This document shows positions 25,601 through 34,821 of a stretch of DNA of 64,000 nucleotides, piece by piece. The first letter of the stretch is position 1. Each line of letters opens with the position of its first letter. Location: NCBI GenBank assembly GCA_023101725.1, contig JALJCO010010235.1, positions 62,001-126,000 of the forward strand, written 5' to 3'. The notes below the pieces were generated by a model that saw only the letters and a program-made list of their open reading frames with translations, did not search any database and had not been told where the DNA came from. A program made the position numbers and the translations under genes. The stretch comes from Atherinomorus stipes (Eukaryota > Chordata > Actinopteri > Atheriniformes > Atherinidae).

Positions 25601-28600
25601 GCCCCTTTGTTTGCCTTGTGACTTGGTTAGTTGTGCCCTCTAGTGGTGGATTATTCTACTTATTTTATCTAAAGGAATCATTGGTTTTTTAAAAAAGTGA
25701 TTGGTCTTACGTTGTTATCTGGAGGTATTTTCTTCATTTCCCATCTTAGAAAGGACTGAGTACAGACGAGGCCCTGATTCCCTCTCGGCTGGCTTCATGA
25801 CGTCCACCGTTCCACCTGAACCCAAGAAGCAAGAGGTGAGTCTTCAAACGCATCATGCTCAGATGCTCATCCATCCTCCACCTTTTACATTCAGTGCACC
25901 CTCCTTATGACTCGTACTTGCATGCTTTAACAAATGTGCATTATTTTTTTTATGCATCCAAAAATATAAAAAGATTATGTCATATTTCTGCAGCTTTTTT
26001 AATGCAGCACCAGATGATGAAGGTCTGATTATTCTGTAACATTGTCTCTGTTGTAGAAAGTCGTAACTCCTGCAGCAGTCCCTCCTGTGGCCGTGTGTCC
26101 TGCTCCTGCTGATAAAAAAGCCAAGAAGGAGAAAGTCTCAGATGATTTCTCACTTGAGGCCGGGCTCTTCTCCGCGGTAATGATTATTTAGCCAATCGTG
26201 TTCGTTTTAAACCAACCAAAACTGCTGGAAGTCGTTCTTTTTGCTGTAATTTGACAGAGTGAATTATTCAACTGTCTTTAAAACTATGCTTTATATGTTT
26301 TTGATTTTTTTCTTCTTTCTCTGTGACTGTTGTAGAAATCAGTCCCTCCTGTTGCCGTGTGTCCTGCTCCTCCTGCTGATAAGAAGGCAAAGATGGATAA
26401 AACTGCTGCTGATTTCTCACTAGAAGCTGGACTGGACACCAAGGTTGACATGAAACCCAAGGCTGACAAGGTGAAGTGGAGATTAAGTTGAGGAAAAAAA
26501 GAAAGAACTTTGCTGTGTTTATTAATGAAAAACACCGGATTAGCTGACCTTATACGTGCTGTTCTCCCCTCAGGGTGGCTCCATGTCTCTGGATGCTCTC
26601 AGTGCTCTTGGCGACACATTGCCCACAGATCAACCAAAACCGGAATCCCCCAAACTCAGACCTGAGGACGTTGTCTCGGTAGGGGCCTTAAATGATCTCT
26701 AATGGGAAAAATACAGTCAAGCTTTGGCATCATGTCTGATTTTCTCACCTTCCCTGTTTAAACAGGAGGACAAGCTGAAGAAGGAGAAGGGGTGTGTTTG
26801 TGGGAGAGAGGGAGGACACTCTTCCTCCAGACTACAGGTTTAACAAGGAGGAGCTCAAAAAACTGCCTCCTCCAAAGCCAGAAGTAAGACAAAAATAACA
26901 TAAAGAATCATTTTTAAGAAGCGATAATGAATAAAACACTACAATAACTGAAATATTCGACCATCTTCATCTGCCATCCTTCTCTTACAGACCACCATGG
27001 GAACTGGTGAGGCTTTAGACATCTTATCTGGAGACTTCATGACCTCCTCAGCTGCTCCTACACAGGTACAGATGATTTTTAGTGGTTACAACAGATGAAA
27101 ACAAGCAGTTATAATGTTTTTTTGTCTATTTGATCATTTCTCTTGGATGTTGCAGAAAGCTCCTGCTCCTCCTGCTGATAAGAAAGCCAAGGTGGAGGTG
27201 GTTTCTGATGATTTCTCCCTGGAGGCTGGTCTGTCTGCTGCTGTTGCCACGGTACAGTACAGCATCGCTGCACCTGAATTTCTGTATTTTCTGTGATGCA
27301 TTTTTAAGTTAAAGGAAATCAAACGTGCTGTTTCACATATTTTACTGCAATTATTTTCCTAAAGTTGAAAGTTGTCTGTGCTGTCTGCTGTAGAAAGTGG
27401 AATCCTCTGCAGTTCCTCCTGCTGATAAGAAAGCCAAAGCAGAGAAACCTGCTGCTGATGCCAAGAGTCATCAGGTGGGATACATACTGTAATTCCTGCA
27501 TTCATTTTTTTTTCTGGACTTCCCTGCTACCCTGCTTTTTGTCATGTTTTACATTAAAATGAAAGAAATGTATCCATAGCAGGGAGAAGATATACTGTTC
27601 ACGACGGCAAAGAAGGCTATTACAATGAAATGAGACTGGCCCAATTATGCAGAGTGGTTAACAACTTTCAGAAATATTCACACTATGGGAAAAATTACAT
27701 ATATGCTGAGATTACAAAAAGATCTGGGTGGTAATGGGTGACCACTGGGACTAAGCCCTGGATACTTGTATATTTATCAGATGAATTCGTGTACAACCCA
27801 TGTCTTTGTTCATTTTGATGTTGAAACCTGAACTGATTTATCTTTTCCTAAACTGGCTTGTAACACTCTGCTGTGCAAAAGATACTTGTCGGAAAATGAT
27901 TGCTGTAATAGATATTAAAGAATGGTCAAATAAAAACTAAATAAAAAAAAAAAATGAGAGAAATTTAAAGCAAGTCACATATTAAGTTAGAAAAACTTCC
28001 TCCTTTCCTCTCCCAGGGTGGTGATTTGTCTCTGGATGCTCTCAGTGCTCTTGGTGACACATTGGCAGCAGATGAACCAAAACCCGAATCTCCCAAACTC
28101 AGACCTGAAGACATTGTCTCGGTAAGAAAATCCGTCACTACTACGAGGCTTTCAGCGCCGAAATGCAGAAAAAACATCAACCGTTAAAGTTCAGGCTACA
28201 TTTATGTCTGAGATTTTCACAAACCTTGTTTTCTTTAATAGGAGGACAAGCTGAAGAAGGAGAAGGGTGTGTTTGTGGGAGAGAGGGAGGACACTCTTCC
28301 TCCAGACTACAGGTTCAACAAGGAGGAGCTCAAAAAGCTGCCTGCTCCAAAACCCGAGGTGAGACAGGGACCATTTCATTTAATACGATGATATTTTATG
28401 TTTTAGAGTTCATTTAAAGACTGGTGAAATTAATTAATTGGTTACTTCAAAACAATTCTTCTCTGTTTTCCTCCTCTTACAGCCCACCATGGGAACTGGT
28501 GAGGCTCTGGACATTTTGTCTGGAGACTTCATGACCTCCTCTACAGCTCCTGCAGTCCAGGCTCCTGTTGTTACCCCCACAGCTCCTCCTGCACAGGTAT

Positions 28601-31600
28601 GTCTTAGACGAGCGTTGGATAAGGAGTAGGGATCGACCGACACAGATTTTTTAGGGCCGATACCGATACCAATATCTTTTCATCAGCCTCAGCCAATGGC
28701 TGATACAGTACAACCTAACGATATTTGGGGCCGATACTGCATTTGACCCCAAAATTGATATAATGAAGGACACAATGAAAATGAATTCTGAAAACTCTTT
28801 TAAGATGATAAAAAAACAAGAAACGAAGACCTTCAAATGAATATAAAAAAGAAACGGTGCATTTTAAAAAAACAAAATAAAATAATAGAAACATGAAATT
28901 TGTAATAAATATACAAAAATGAAACATTACACTTGTAACAATATCAAAAGGAAACATTAAACTTGTAATATATGTTTAAAAAACTGCAGGTCTGTAAATT
29001 ATTTAGATGGGGGTGTATCGGCCAACACACCCCATATATTGGTCGATGTTGCAAATATGAGCCTAAAATATCGGCCGGCCTATATATCGGTCTATCCTTA
29101 ATCAGGAGTAATGCATGCACAGTAGTTTCAGAGGGAAAAGTGTGCTGTGATGTAGACGGAGCCCGATGATGACGCATGTTTCCGTACATTCCCCATAAAG
29201 TTTTAAACATTCTGCCGTAAAGAACTATTGTCTCAATTTTCCAGGTAAAAGTGGATGATTTGTCAGCTCTGGATGTCCTCTCTGGAGATTTTGTGGCTTC
29301 ATCTAAAGCTGCTGGAGTTCAAGCGCCTGCTCCTCCTCCTACCAAGAAGGCACCAGAGGTAAAATACAAACGTGTGCTTATCTGTTTATCATGTTTGTCT
29401 CTTTTTTAAGCTAACAGACACATGCTCAGCTGTGTGCCAGTTCTCACATTTTACGCCCTGTCTTTGATCATCGGTGTGCTTGTCCCTCAGTATCTGTCTG
29501 TATTTCTGCAGCAAAGGTACAACTTTCAACATAAAAGTTGCTTTGAAACAGCTTTCTCTCTTATGTCCACAGGGGGGCTCCTTTTCTCTGGATGCTCTCA
29601 GTGCTCTCAGTGACACGTTAGCAGCGGATGAACCGAAACCTGAATCACCGAAACTCAGACCTGAAGACATCGTCTCTGTAAGAACACAAGCTCATGCTGT
29701 TGTTTTACTGGGGAAAATGTAGAATGTGTTCTGATACGTAATGATGTTCCTTTGTTTATTTCTGTGATTAACATGTTTTCATCAGGTTTTTTGTGTGATT
29801 ACAGGATGAAACTGGATTTAATTACAAGCATGAATTTGTATAAATGTGCATTTTTTTCCCAAATTATTTACAGGAGGACAAACTCAAGAAGAAGAAGGGT
29901 GTGCGTGTAGGTGAGAGGGAGGACACTCTTCCTCCAGACTATAGGTTCAATGAGGAAGAGCTCAAAAAACTCCCTGCTCCAAAACCTGAGGTGAGACTCA
30001 GAACACGAGTCAGTGATTAAGGTGCAATCTACAGTGAAAAATACGCACAAAATGATTTATTTTAACAGATATTGATTATTATCTGTCTTCCTGCAGCCCA
30101 CCATGGGAACTGGTGATGCTCTGGACATTTTGTCTGGAGACTTCATGACCTCCTCAGCAGCTCCTGCAGTCCATGCTCCCGTTGTGCCTCCATCAGCTCC
30201 TCCTGCACAGGTGCACATTCATGGAAGTAATAAATCTGCAAATAAAAGACACTGAAACTCACATATTTCAGTGCATTTCATTCCGTCTCTCCTGCAGCCC
30301 TCCGACTTTGCTTTGGATGCCTTGGCAGGAGATTTCGTTGCCTCCACTGCTGCTCCAGCAGTGAAATCTTCCCCTTGTGCTCCAGCTGAATCTGGCATGC
30401 AGGTAAGGACACGAGCATCACTTCTGCCTGCTTTTAAACTGTTTTCCTGCACATGTGTCAGTATCTTTTTTTTTTCTTTTTTGGTGGATTCAGCTGGCAG
30501 CTGAGGCAGACAATGCCCTCGATGTTCTGTCAGACACACTGAAGGATATCACACCTGCTCCTCAGCCTGCCCCAGTTCCTCCGAAAGACATTGTTAAGGT
30601 AGCCCATGTGCTTCACATGCACTCTTTTCAATGAAATGCACCCAGAAAACTAAGTTTAGATGCCTTGTCTTTGGGGTTTGTTTGGTCATCGTAGGAGAAA
30701 AAGCTTGTTGAGGAGAAGCTGATAAAAATGGGCGAGAGAGATGATGCGCTGCCACCAGAGTATCGACCCAGTGAGGAAGACATGAAGGTAAACTACCGGC
30801 TGCTGGAAGCAGAAGATAAATCAAATCAATCTTTAGTGGGGCATGCTTATTACCCATGTGTCGTTTGTGTGTATGTCATATTTTGCCTAATGTTGTGCCT
30901 AATATGATTGTATTTAATGTAACAGAAAATGGCAGAATATGAGAAAAAATCAGCTGCAGCATCCAAAAAGGTTGGGTCCTTGCATGATGCAATATTAATG
31001 AACTTAAACAAAGGTAGAACAAAAGGATGTTAAGCTCCCATTTTTCTTCTTCTTGGCCCTGCAGGACACTATGGATGATAAAGCAGCTTTGGACCTGCTG
31101 TCCAGCAACTTCTCTGCAGCTGCTAAGCCTCCTGCACCGGTCACTGTAACCACAACGAAGCTGGAACCTCCTGTGTTGGACTCAGAGCCCCTGAAGGTAA
31201 CAAAGGAGAACAACTGTTCCCCACCTCATCCACCACAGAGATTTAGAGATGTTAAAGAAATAAGGCACAGTAAATAATTCTGACTCTCACAGCATTTACA
31301 CTTTACTAGAGACCTCCTGAGCAAGGTTATAATAGTCCCACAGGATAGCAGCCCTTAGTACAAAATGTGTACAATGCTGCTTCTGAGGTTGGTTGCACAG
31401 AGTGTGCAGGGTAAAAACCAACATAGCCAACAGACTAAAGACTCACATGAATATAACAACACAAACCTTTCACGAGACAGGTCGCTAGTATTAGTGGAAC
31501 GGGCCCATTATGGATGCAGCTGTCTCACATCGCTTCCCCATGCTGCCTGGCTTGACTGTATAGTTTTAAAATTTATTTTCAGTTAATGAAAATGTTTTTC

Positions 31601-34600
31601 TATTGCAGTTTTTGTTGTTTCATTAGTTTTATTGAACTATAATAACCTTGCTCCTGAGAGATGTGTTTTGGGGGATTTTCTTGAATATATATAAGTAGCT
31701 AATTATGTTGATGATTTAAAATTTACCAGTCATGTACATGTTTTTCTTTCCTAGCCTATGGCCGGTCCTGTTCTGGACTCCCTGGCTGGTACACTGCTCC
31801 CTGACCCCCCCAAGTCTAAATCTAAACCAGACAAGCCAAAGGTAAACAAGATTTATATATGAAGATGTGAAATTATTTCATTAGATGACAGCAAATTAGA
31901 TCATGTGGAAATCTTTTCTCTTACTTTGGAATCTAATAGATAATATCTGCTAATAATCAAAACATTTTCCATTTTAAAGCCATATTGCTTTGAGTTCTGT
32001 GTCTTGCCGCTTAAACGTCTTTCTTGGTCAAACTGTATGTTTCTTTTTTACAATCTACTCATTTGTACTCCAAATTTGAACAAAGCTGATTGGGAAGAAA
32101 CAACTTATTTCACCAAACTCCGGCTGAATTACATTGCTGAAGAGGTTTTACATGTTTTCCAGTGACAGCTCTCCTGTTAGGGTCCAGCTTTCTGCCACTT
32201 CCTCCAACACCGGTGATTCTTTTGATCTGAGCGGGCAGACTGTTTTCTTTGGGAATTGTCAAGTTTTTCAGAGTGATGCTCAATTATTTTATCCACATGT
32301 TCTAACTTTGTTTGATGTGAGTAAACCTGAGGACAGAAGGTGAAAGTGAGCAGCTTGTGACAACATCCTTCGCTTTTGTGGCTTTTTCTGTCCTTAATTT
32401 AAAAAAAATAAAACTCTACGCGGTTGTGCTCATAAATTCTAATCAGCTGAAAAAGCTCAGAAAAAAACTCCCTTTTCATACATAAGGAACAGCAGACGAA
32501 TGCCAACTGTAGTTAATCACTTTTAGCTGAACAAGGAATTCAAACACAAACATGCACCCGCGCTCAGAGATGAACTAACTCAGAAACATTTGCAGGTCAT
32601 TTATATATTAGTGCTAAGCTCTGTTTACACGTGCATCTGCCCCTGCAGAGGAACTTTCCACTTCCTTCATGCTTACACACATCTCATTCATAAATACTCA
32701 TAAAACAAACTTATACAGTAAGTATAAGTTACTTTGTGTGTTAACACAACACGCACTAGTCATGGCACATGACCTGAAGCTGCTTTGATAGTCATTTTTC
32801 CCCATTATTTGACCACATCCCCATTTTTATTTTTAATTTTTAAAGGCTTGTTATGGCGAGTCATTGTGCACTGCAGGCGCCTCCTGTAGACTCTTCACTA
32901 AAACGTGCACATCAAAGCTCACCGTCGCGCACTGAAGAGTTCCTGATGAGCATAATCATTTGTTAACTTTATTTCAGGGCAAGAGCAAGTCAAAGTCAAA
33001 GTCTAAAGTAAGCAAACTGCTTGCTGCATGAAGTTAAAGATGCACAGCGTTTGACTTTTTTTAAAATGTGTGTGTGTGTTTGTTTTTTGTTAACTGAGTC
33101 AAACAACTCAGACAGTTTCTGGTCTTCCTCTAATGCTTATGCTTATAACATCTCTCCTTCTTCCTTGGTTGCTGTTTTTGGTTGGTTTTCTGCTCCACAG
33201 GATCTGTTGCTCCTGCTCGTTCAGAGGGTCATTGCATTTTCCTCCTTACTAGCTAGGTGCTTGATTTTATTTACATGGAAAGCTGCTTCTCCACCACCGC
33301 TAGATTTGGGACGTTATGCAGAATGTTAAGCTGGAAAGGATCAGATGTACGCTCAACGGCTCCATCAGCCAATTCCACAAAACCTGAGATCCTGTAATAA
33401 CTTATGTGTGGAGTTGGAGCCCTGAGTGTATATACAGTACCTGCCCTTGGTTTGTCTTGAAGTAAAGAGCATTATGTGCACTTGTGGTTGTTGTTGTTTT
33501 GAATGTTCATTGTCTGTGATGACTCTGTTAGGTGGGTTAGGTTTATTTTAATCTTTTTTTGCATGGGATTGTTTTTCTAGGGTTTTTGTAACATCTGATG
33601 AATGTGATTGTTTTATATAACTGTAAATATGGCTGGGCAGTATATCAATATAAGTAATATATCTATATATTTCTAAATGAAATATGGAATTAGACCAACG
33701 CATATATCAATGTACATATTTCAGACTGTGCTGTGATCCTTGCATCTGTGCATGTGTGAATTTGTCCTACATTTTGTTCTTTGAACAGCTGAGCATTATT
33801 TCATCTGGCCGGTTTTAATAAAACTACTTGTGACATCATATTTCAAGACATTTGCTAAACATTTGCTCTCACTTTGCGATAAAAATATCGATATATATAT
33901 ATATTGTATATCAATATTCAGCCTGAATACAGTCGTCCTCAAACATTTCCATGCTCTCAAATTAAAAAAGGAAAAAACTAATCTGTCAGTAAAATAAGAT
34001 AAAATTGACTAAAGTAATAATATAAAATAAATATTCTATGAAAATCATGACACTGATTTTGAATTGTGGTTTGAAAGAAATATTAAAAACAAACACATAA
34101 AAAATACAACAAGTAAGTAAGTATAATGGGGCTCCGAAGCTAAAACTTTTTGTTGAGCAACACTTTGAGGCAATCACTGCAGTCAGGTGTTTTCTCCAAC
34201 GTTCAGTCAGATTTCTACACCTGCTGACAGGTACTTTGCTCCACTTTTCATGGGAATGGTGCTTTAATGTGTCTGGGACAGTTTTGTTTATTATTTTATT
34301 TCCAACCACAATTTAAAAGCAATATTTTATTTTTCACTAAATTATAACTTTGTAAATTTTTATTTATTATTAGTGTCTTTAGTTTCTTGTTATTTGAATT
34401 ACTGTTGTAATTAATTCATTCAATAATTTGTCTATTAATTTAGCCTTTTCTTTAATTGGAGGGTATGAATAATTTTGAGGATGGCTTTTAGTCCATATCG
34501 CCCAGTCCTGATTGGAAAGATGCAAATTAAGTGTTTAAAAAACCCTCAGTTTTCAACAGTAAACTGAAACCGCTCCAGTGCCTGCAGAGACGTGATGAAC

Positions 34601-34788
34601 CCTTCACACTCAGTTCCCAGTCTAATCTACCCATTCAGGGGTGTTGCCTCTTCTTTTCTTCTTATTAATAAGTTAAATTTTCTCTTCAGACACAACATGC
34701 AGCTGAGCCACCCGCCACTGACCTGCTATCAGCTCAGCTAAGCTCCGACGTTGTGCCGTCATCTACAGGGCAGGGAGGCAAGAGCTAG
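15724..34788 (+). CDS. cast: Calpastatin, five inhibitory units (5' end missing)
   Basis: Calpastatin is the cytosolic protein inhibitor specific for calpains 1 and 2. I can follow 32 coding exons with GT/AG borders, all starting and ending in phase 0, for about 1,027 codons to the TAG at 34786-34788. That is well above the roughly 700-770 residues of mammalian calpastatin. Family marks are the repeated A boxes ([11 protein letters not shown]), B boxes (GERxDTLPPxYR, the stretch that sits in the calpain active-site cleft) and C boxes ([14 protein letters not shown]). There are five such A-B-C units, against four in mammals. The N-terminal part is rich in Ala, Thr, Ser and Lys and resembles domain L. 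No initiator exon is visible. Two single-base indels, in the exons at 25750 and 26766, break the frame; all other exons are open. The convergent neighbour is cd8a. The family assignment is secure; exon borders were called by eye. Confidence 0.93.
16318..16687. mobile_element. Tc1/mariner-type MITE, copy 1
   Basis: It begins CAGTCTTCCTCAAAATTATT and ends with the inverse, GGTATGAATAATTTTGAGG. It is flanked by TA on both sides. This is a shorter copy (about 370 bp) of the family also at 24189, 33930, 55142 and 58044. Non-coding. Confidence 0.8.
18112..18610. mobile_element. Repeat with GACTATAAGTC motifs and (TA)n blocks
   Basis: It starts ATATTTTCCGGACTATAAGT and contains TGCGACTTATAGTCC, ACGACTTAAAGTC and TGCGACTTATACTCAGG. 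It has long TA runs at 18355-18398 and 18531-18610. The related element at 60556-61943 shares the start and the phrase GCTGCTCCTGCGACTTA. It is a fish-type DNA-transposon derivative with no coding capacity. Confidence 0.6.
20880..22260 (+). mobile_element. Truncated LINE, C-terminal RT region, L2-like
   Basis: The frame 20898-21497 ends with motifs of the C-terminal part of teleost L2-type reverse transcriptase proteins: [24 protein letters not shown] and [12 protein letters not shown] frameshifted continuation reads [20 protein letters not shown]. The element lies in the cast intron between 20808 and 22651 and is interrupted by a MITE at 21589-22141. With the MITE and one TTTAA removed, the frame reads [19 protein letters not shown] and then a stop. 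It is 5'-truncated and frameshifted, so it is inactive. Confidence 0.8.
21589..22141. mobile_element. TTTAA-flanked MITE, copy B, nested in LINE
   Basis: The ends are TTTAAAGGCACAGTATGTAA and TTACATACTGTACCTTTAA, nearly perfect inverted repeats. It is homologous to 5607-6145. It splits the LINE reading frame at GAGAGCTTTAA / TTTAAGTCTCAT, so the target duplication is TTTAA or TTAA. Confidence 0.85.
22272..22320. repeat. (TA)n microsatellite
   Basis: About 24 TA units directly beside the inverted-repeat element that follows. Confidence 0.95.
22321..22550. mobile_element. Short element with long inverted arms
   Basis: The left arm at about 22324-22371 (AGTTCTTTTCCAAAACGAGT, then TAACCACCATTTA) is the inverse of the right arm at about 22498-22547 (AAATGGTGGTTAACTCG, then TTTTGGAAAAGAACT). 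About 125 bp lie between the arms. TA repeats flank both sides, which fits insertion at TA by a Tc1/mariner-type machinery. Confidence 0.7.
22762..25835 (+). CDS. cast: cast exons, inhibitory unit 1 (C exon frameshifted)
   Basis: Box A is 22762-22863 ([14 protein letters not shown], then YTGPEV, which matches the mammalian domain 1 phrase TGPEV). Box B is 22981-23061 ([17 protein letters not shown]). A 13-codon linker is 24936-24974. Box C is 25750-25835, which begins KGLSTDEAL and continues, one frame over, as [19 protein letters not shown]. Against the other C exons exactly one base of the GAT (Asp) codon is missing between 25776 and 25777. The exon is 86 bases instead of 87, and a TGA follows in frame at 25798-25800. 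Confidence 0.85.
24189..24728. mobile_element. Tc1/mariner-type MITE, copy 2
   Basis: It is the about 540 bp form of the family. The left terminus is CGTCTTCCTCAAAATGATTC and the right terminus is TAATTGGAGGGTATAAATAA followed by CTGAGGCGGACTG. Flanking TA occurs on each side. It lies in the cast intron between unit 1 box B and the 24936 exon. Confidence 0.8.
25633..25646 (-). promoter_or_regulatory. CTCF-like motif in cast intron
   Basis: On the minus strand it reads CCACTAGAGGGCAC and fits the CTCF core consensus CCASYAGRKGGCRS at every position. Occupancy is unknown. Confidence 0.3.
26057..26470 (+). CDS. cast: cast exons, linker pair with ADKKAK motifs
   Basis: Exons 26057-26176 (40 codons) and 26336-26470 (45 codons) each start with Lys and share PPVAVCPAP, then ADKKAK, then DFSLEAGL. 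They are therefore duplicates of one linker exon. Related linker exons recur after unit 2 at 27156 and 27394. They join unit 1 to unit 2, and I see no inhibitory box in them. Confidence 0.85.
26574..27474 (+). CDS. cast: cast exons, inhibitory unit 2 and linkers (B exon frameshifted)
   Basis: Box A is 26574-26678 ([13 protein letters not shown]). Box B is 26766-26883. Box C is 26991-27065 ([18 protein letters not shown]). Linker exons are 27156-27251 and 27394-27474. The B exon has GGGG at 26789-26792 where its two sister exons have GGG. It is 118 bases rather than 117 and meets TAA at 26841-26843. With one G fewer it would encode the same [16 protein letters not shown] as its sister exon at 28242. 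Confidence 0.88.
27570..27950 (+). mobile_element. Retroposed LINE-like fragment with target duplication
   Basis: The insert ends in an A-rich tail (AATAAAAACTAAATAAAAAA). It is flanked by a 14-base direct repeat with one mismatch: AAAATGAAAGAAAT at 27556-27569 and AAAATGAGAGAAAT at 27951-27964. That is the hallmark of target-primed reverse transcription. The body, with GATCTGGGTGGTAATGG, looks like the 3' end of a 5'-truncated LINE; the clade is not determined. It lies in the cast intron between 27474 and 28017. Confidence 0.65.
28017..29358 (+). CDS. cast: cast exons, inhibitory unit 3 plus extra C-like exon
   Basis: Box A is 28017-28121 ([13 protein letters not shown]). Box B is 28242-28358 ([14 protein letters not shown]). 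Box C is 28483-28596 ([18 protein letters not shown]). A second C-like exon is 29245-29358 ([15 protein letters not shown]). Nucleotide identity with units 2 and 4 is high across exons, which points to recent tandem duplication. A hAT element sits in the intron before the extra exon. Confidence 0.92.
28627..29100. mobile_element. hAT-type MITE in cast intron
   Basis: The left end is TAGGGATCGACCGACA and the right end is ATATCGGTCTATCCTTA, an imperfect inverted pair. It is flanked by an 8-bp direct repeat with one mismatch (ATAAGGAG at 28619-28626, ATCAGGAG at 29101-29108). The interior has more GGCCGATACCGATA-type motifs. No coding capacity. Confidence 0.75.
29573..30402 (+). CDS. cast: cast exons, inhibitory unit 4 plus extra C-like exon
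   Basis: Box A is 29573-29677 ([13 protein letters not shown]). Box B is 29874-29990 ([20 protein letters not shown]). Box C is 30097-30210 ([18 protein letters not shown]). A second C-like exon is 30298-30402 ([17 protein letters not shown]). The order mirrors unit 3, so the A-B-C-C block was copied as a whole. All frames are open. Confidence 0.92.
30494..34788 (+). CDS. cast: cast exons, inhibitory unit 5 and C-terminus
   Basis: Box A is 30494-30598 ([13 protein letters not shown]). Box B is 30695-30787 ([18 protein letters not shown]). A 15-codon linker is 30926-30970. Box C is 31065-31196 ([13 protein letters not shown]). Then come 31755-31841 ([19 protein letters not shown]), 31 more bases-scale exon 32978-33007 (10 codons, KSKSKSK type) and the last coding exon 34690-34788 ([13 protein letters not shown], stop TAG). 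This unit is more diverged than units 2-4, consistent with an older domain. Lys/Ser-rich C-terminal segments occur in mammalian calpastatin too. Confidence 0.88.
31319..31653. mobile_element. MITE with GAGCAAGGTTATAATAG termini
   Basis: The left end GAGCAAGGTTATAATAG and right end CTATAATAACCTTGCTC are inverted with one mismatch over 17 bp. It lies in the cast intron between 31196 and 31755. The 3' part has AT-rich sequence of AGTTAATGAAAATG type. Non-coding. Confidence 0.7.
33631..34510. mobile_element. Probable hAT-type element hosting Tc1-type MITE
   Basis: The left end GGCTGGGCAGTATATCAATA and right end CATATCGCCCAGTCCTG are inverted, as in fish elements that begin CAGGGCTGGGCGATAT. Most of its length is the Tc1-type MITE at 33930-34488 inserted within it. 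Confidence 0.55.
33930..34488. mobile_element. Tc1/mariner-type MITE, copy 3
   Basis: It starts CAGTCGTCCTCAAACATTTC and ends TGAATAATTTTGAGGATGG, and is flanked by TA. It is about 560 bp and shares the interior phrase GGGGCTCCGAAGC and the AATCACTGCAGTCAGGTG block with the other copies. Confidence 0.8.
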
Positions 34789-34821
34789 TTCACCTGGTAA
34801 AGTCTTTTTTTTTCCCCATCT

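Noticed and set aside
33021..33329. 102-codon plus-strand frame just after a cast exon
   Set aside because: It begins in the intron after 33007, has no family motif, and lies across a normal donor site.
15724..34788. Calling cast a pseudogene because of two frameshifts
   Set aside because: Thirty other exons are open with intact splice sites, and both lesions are single-base indels at G positions, which fits sequence error better.
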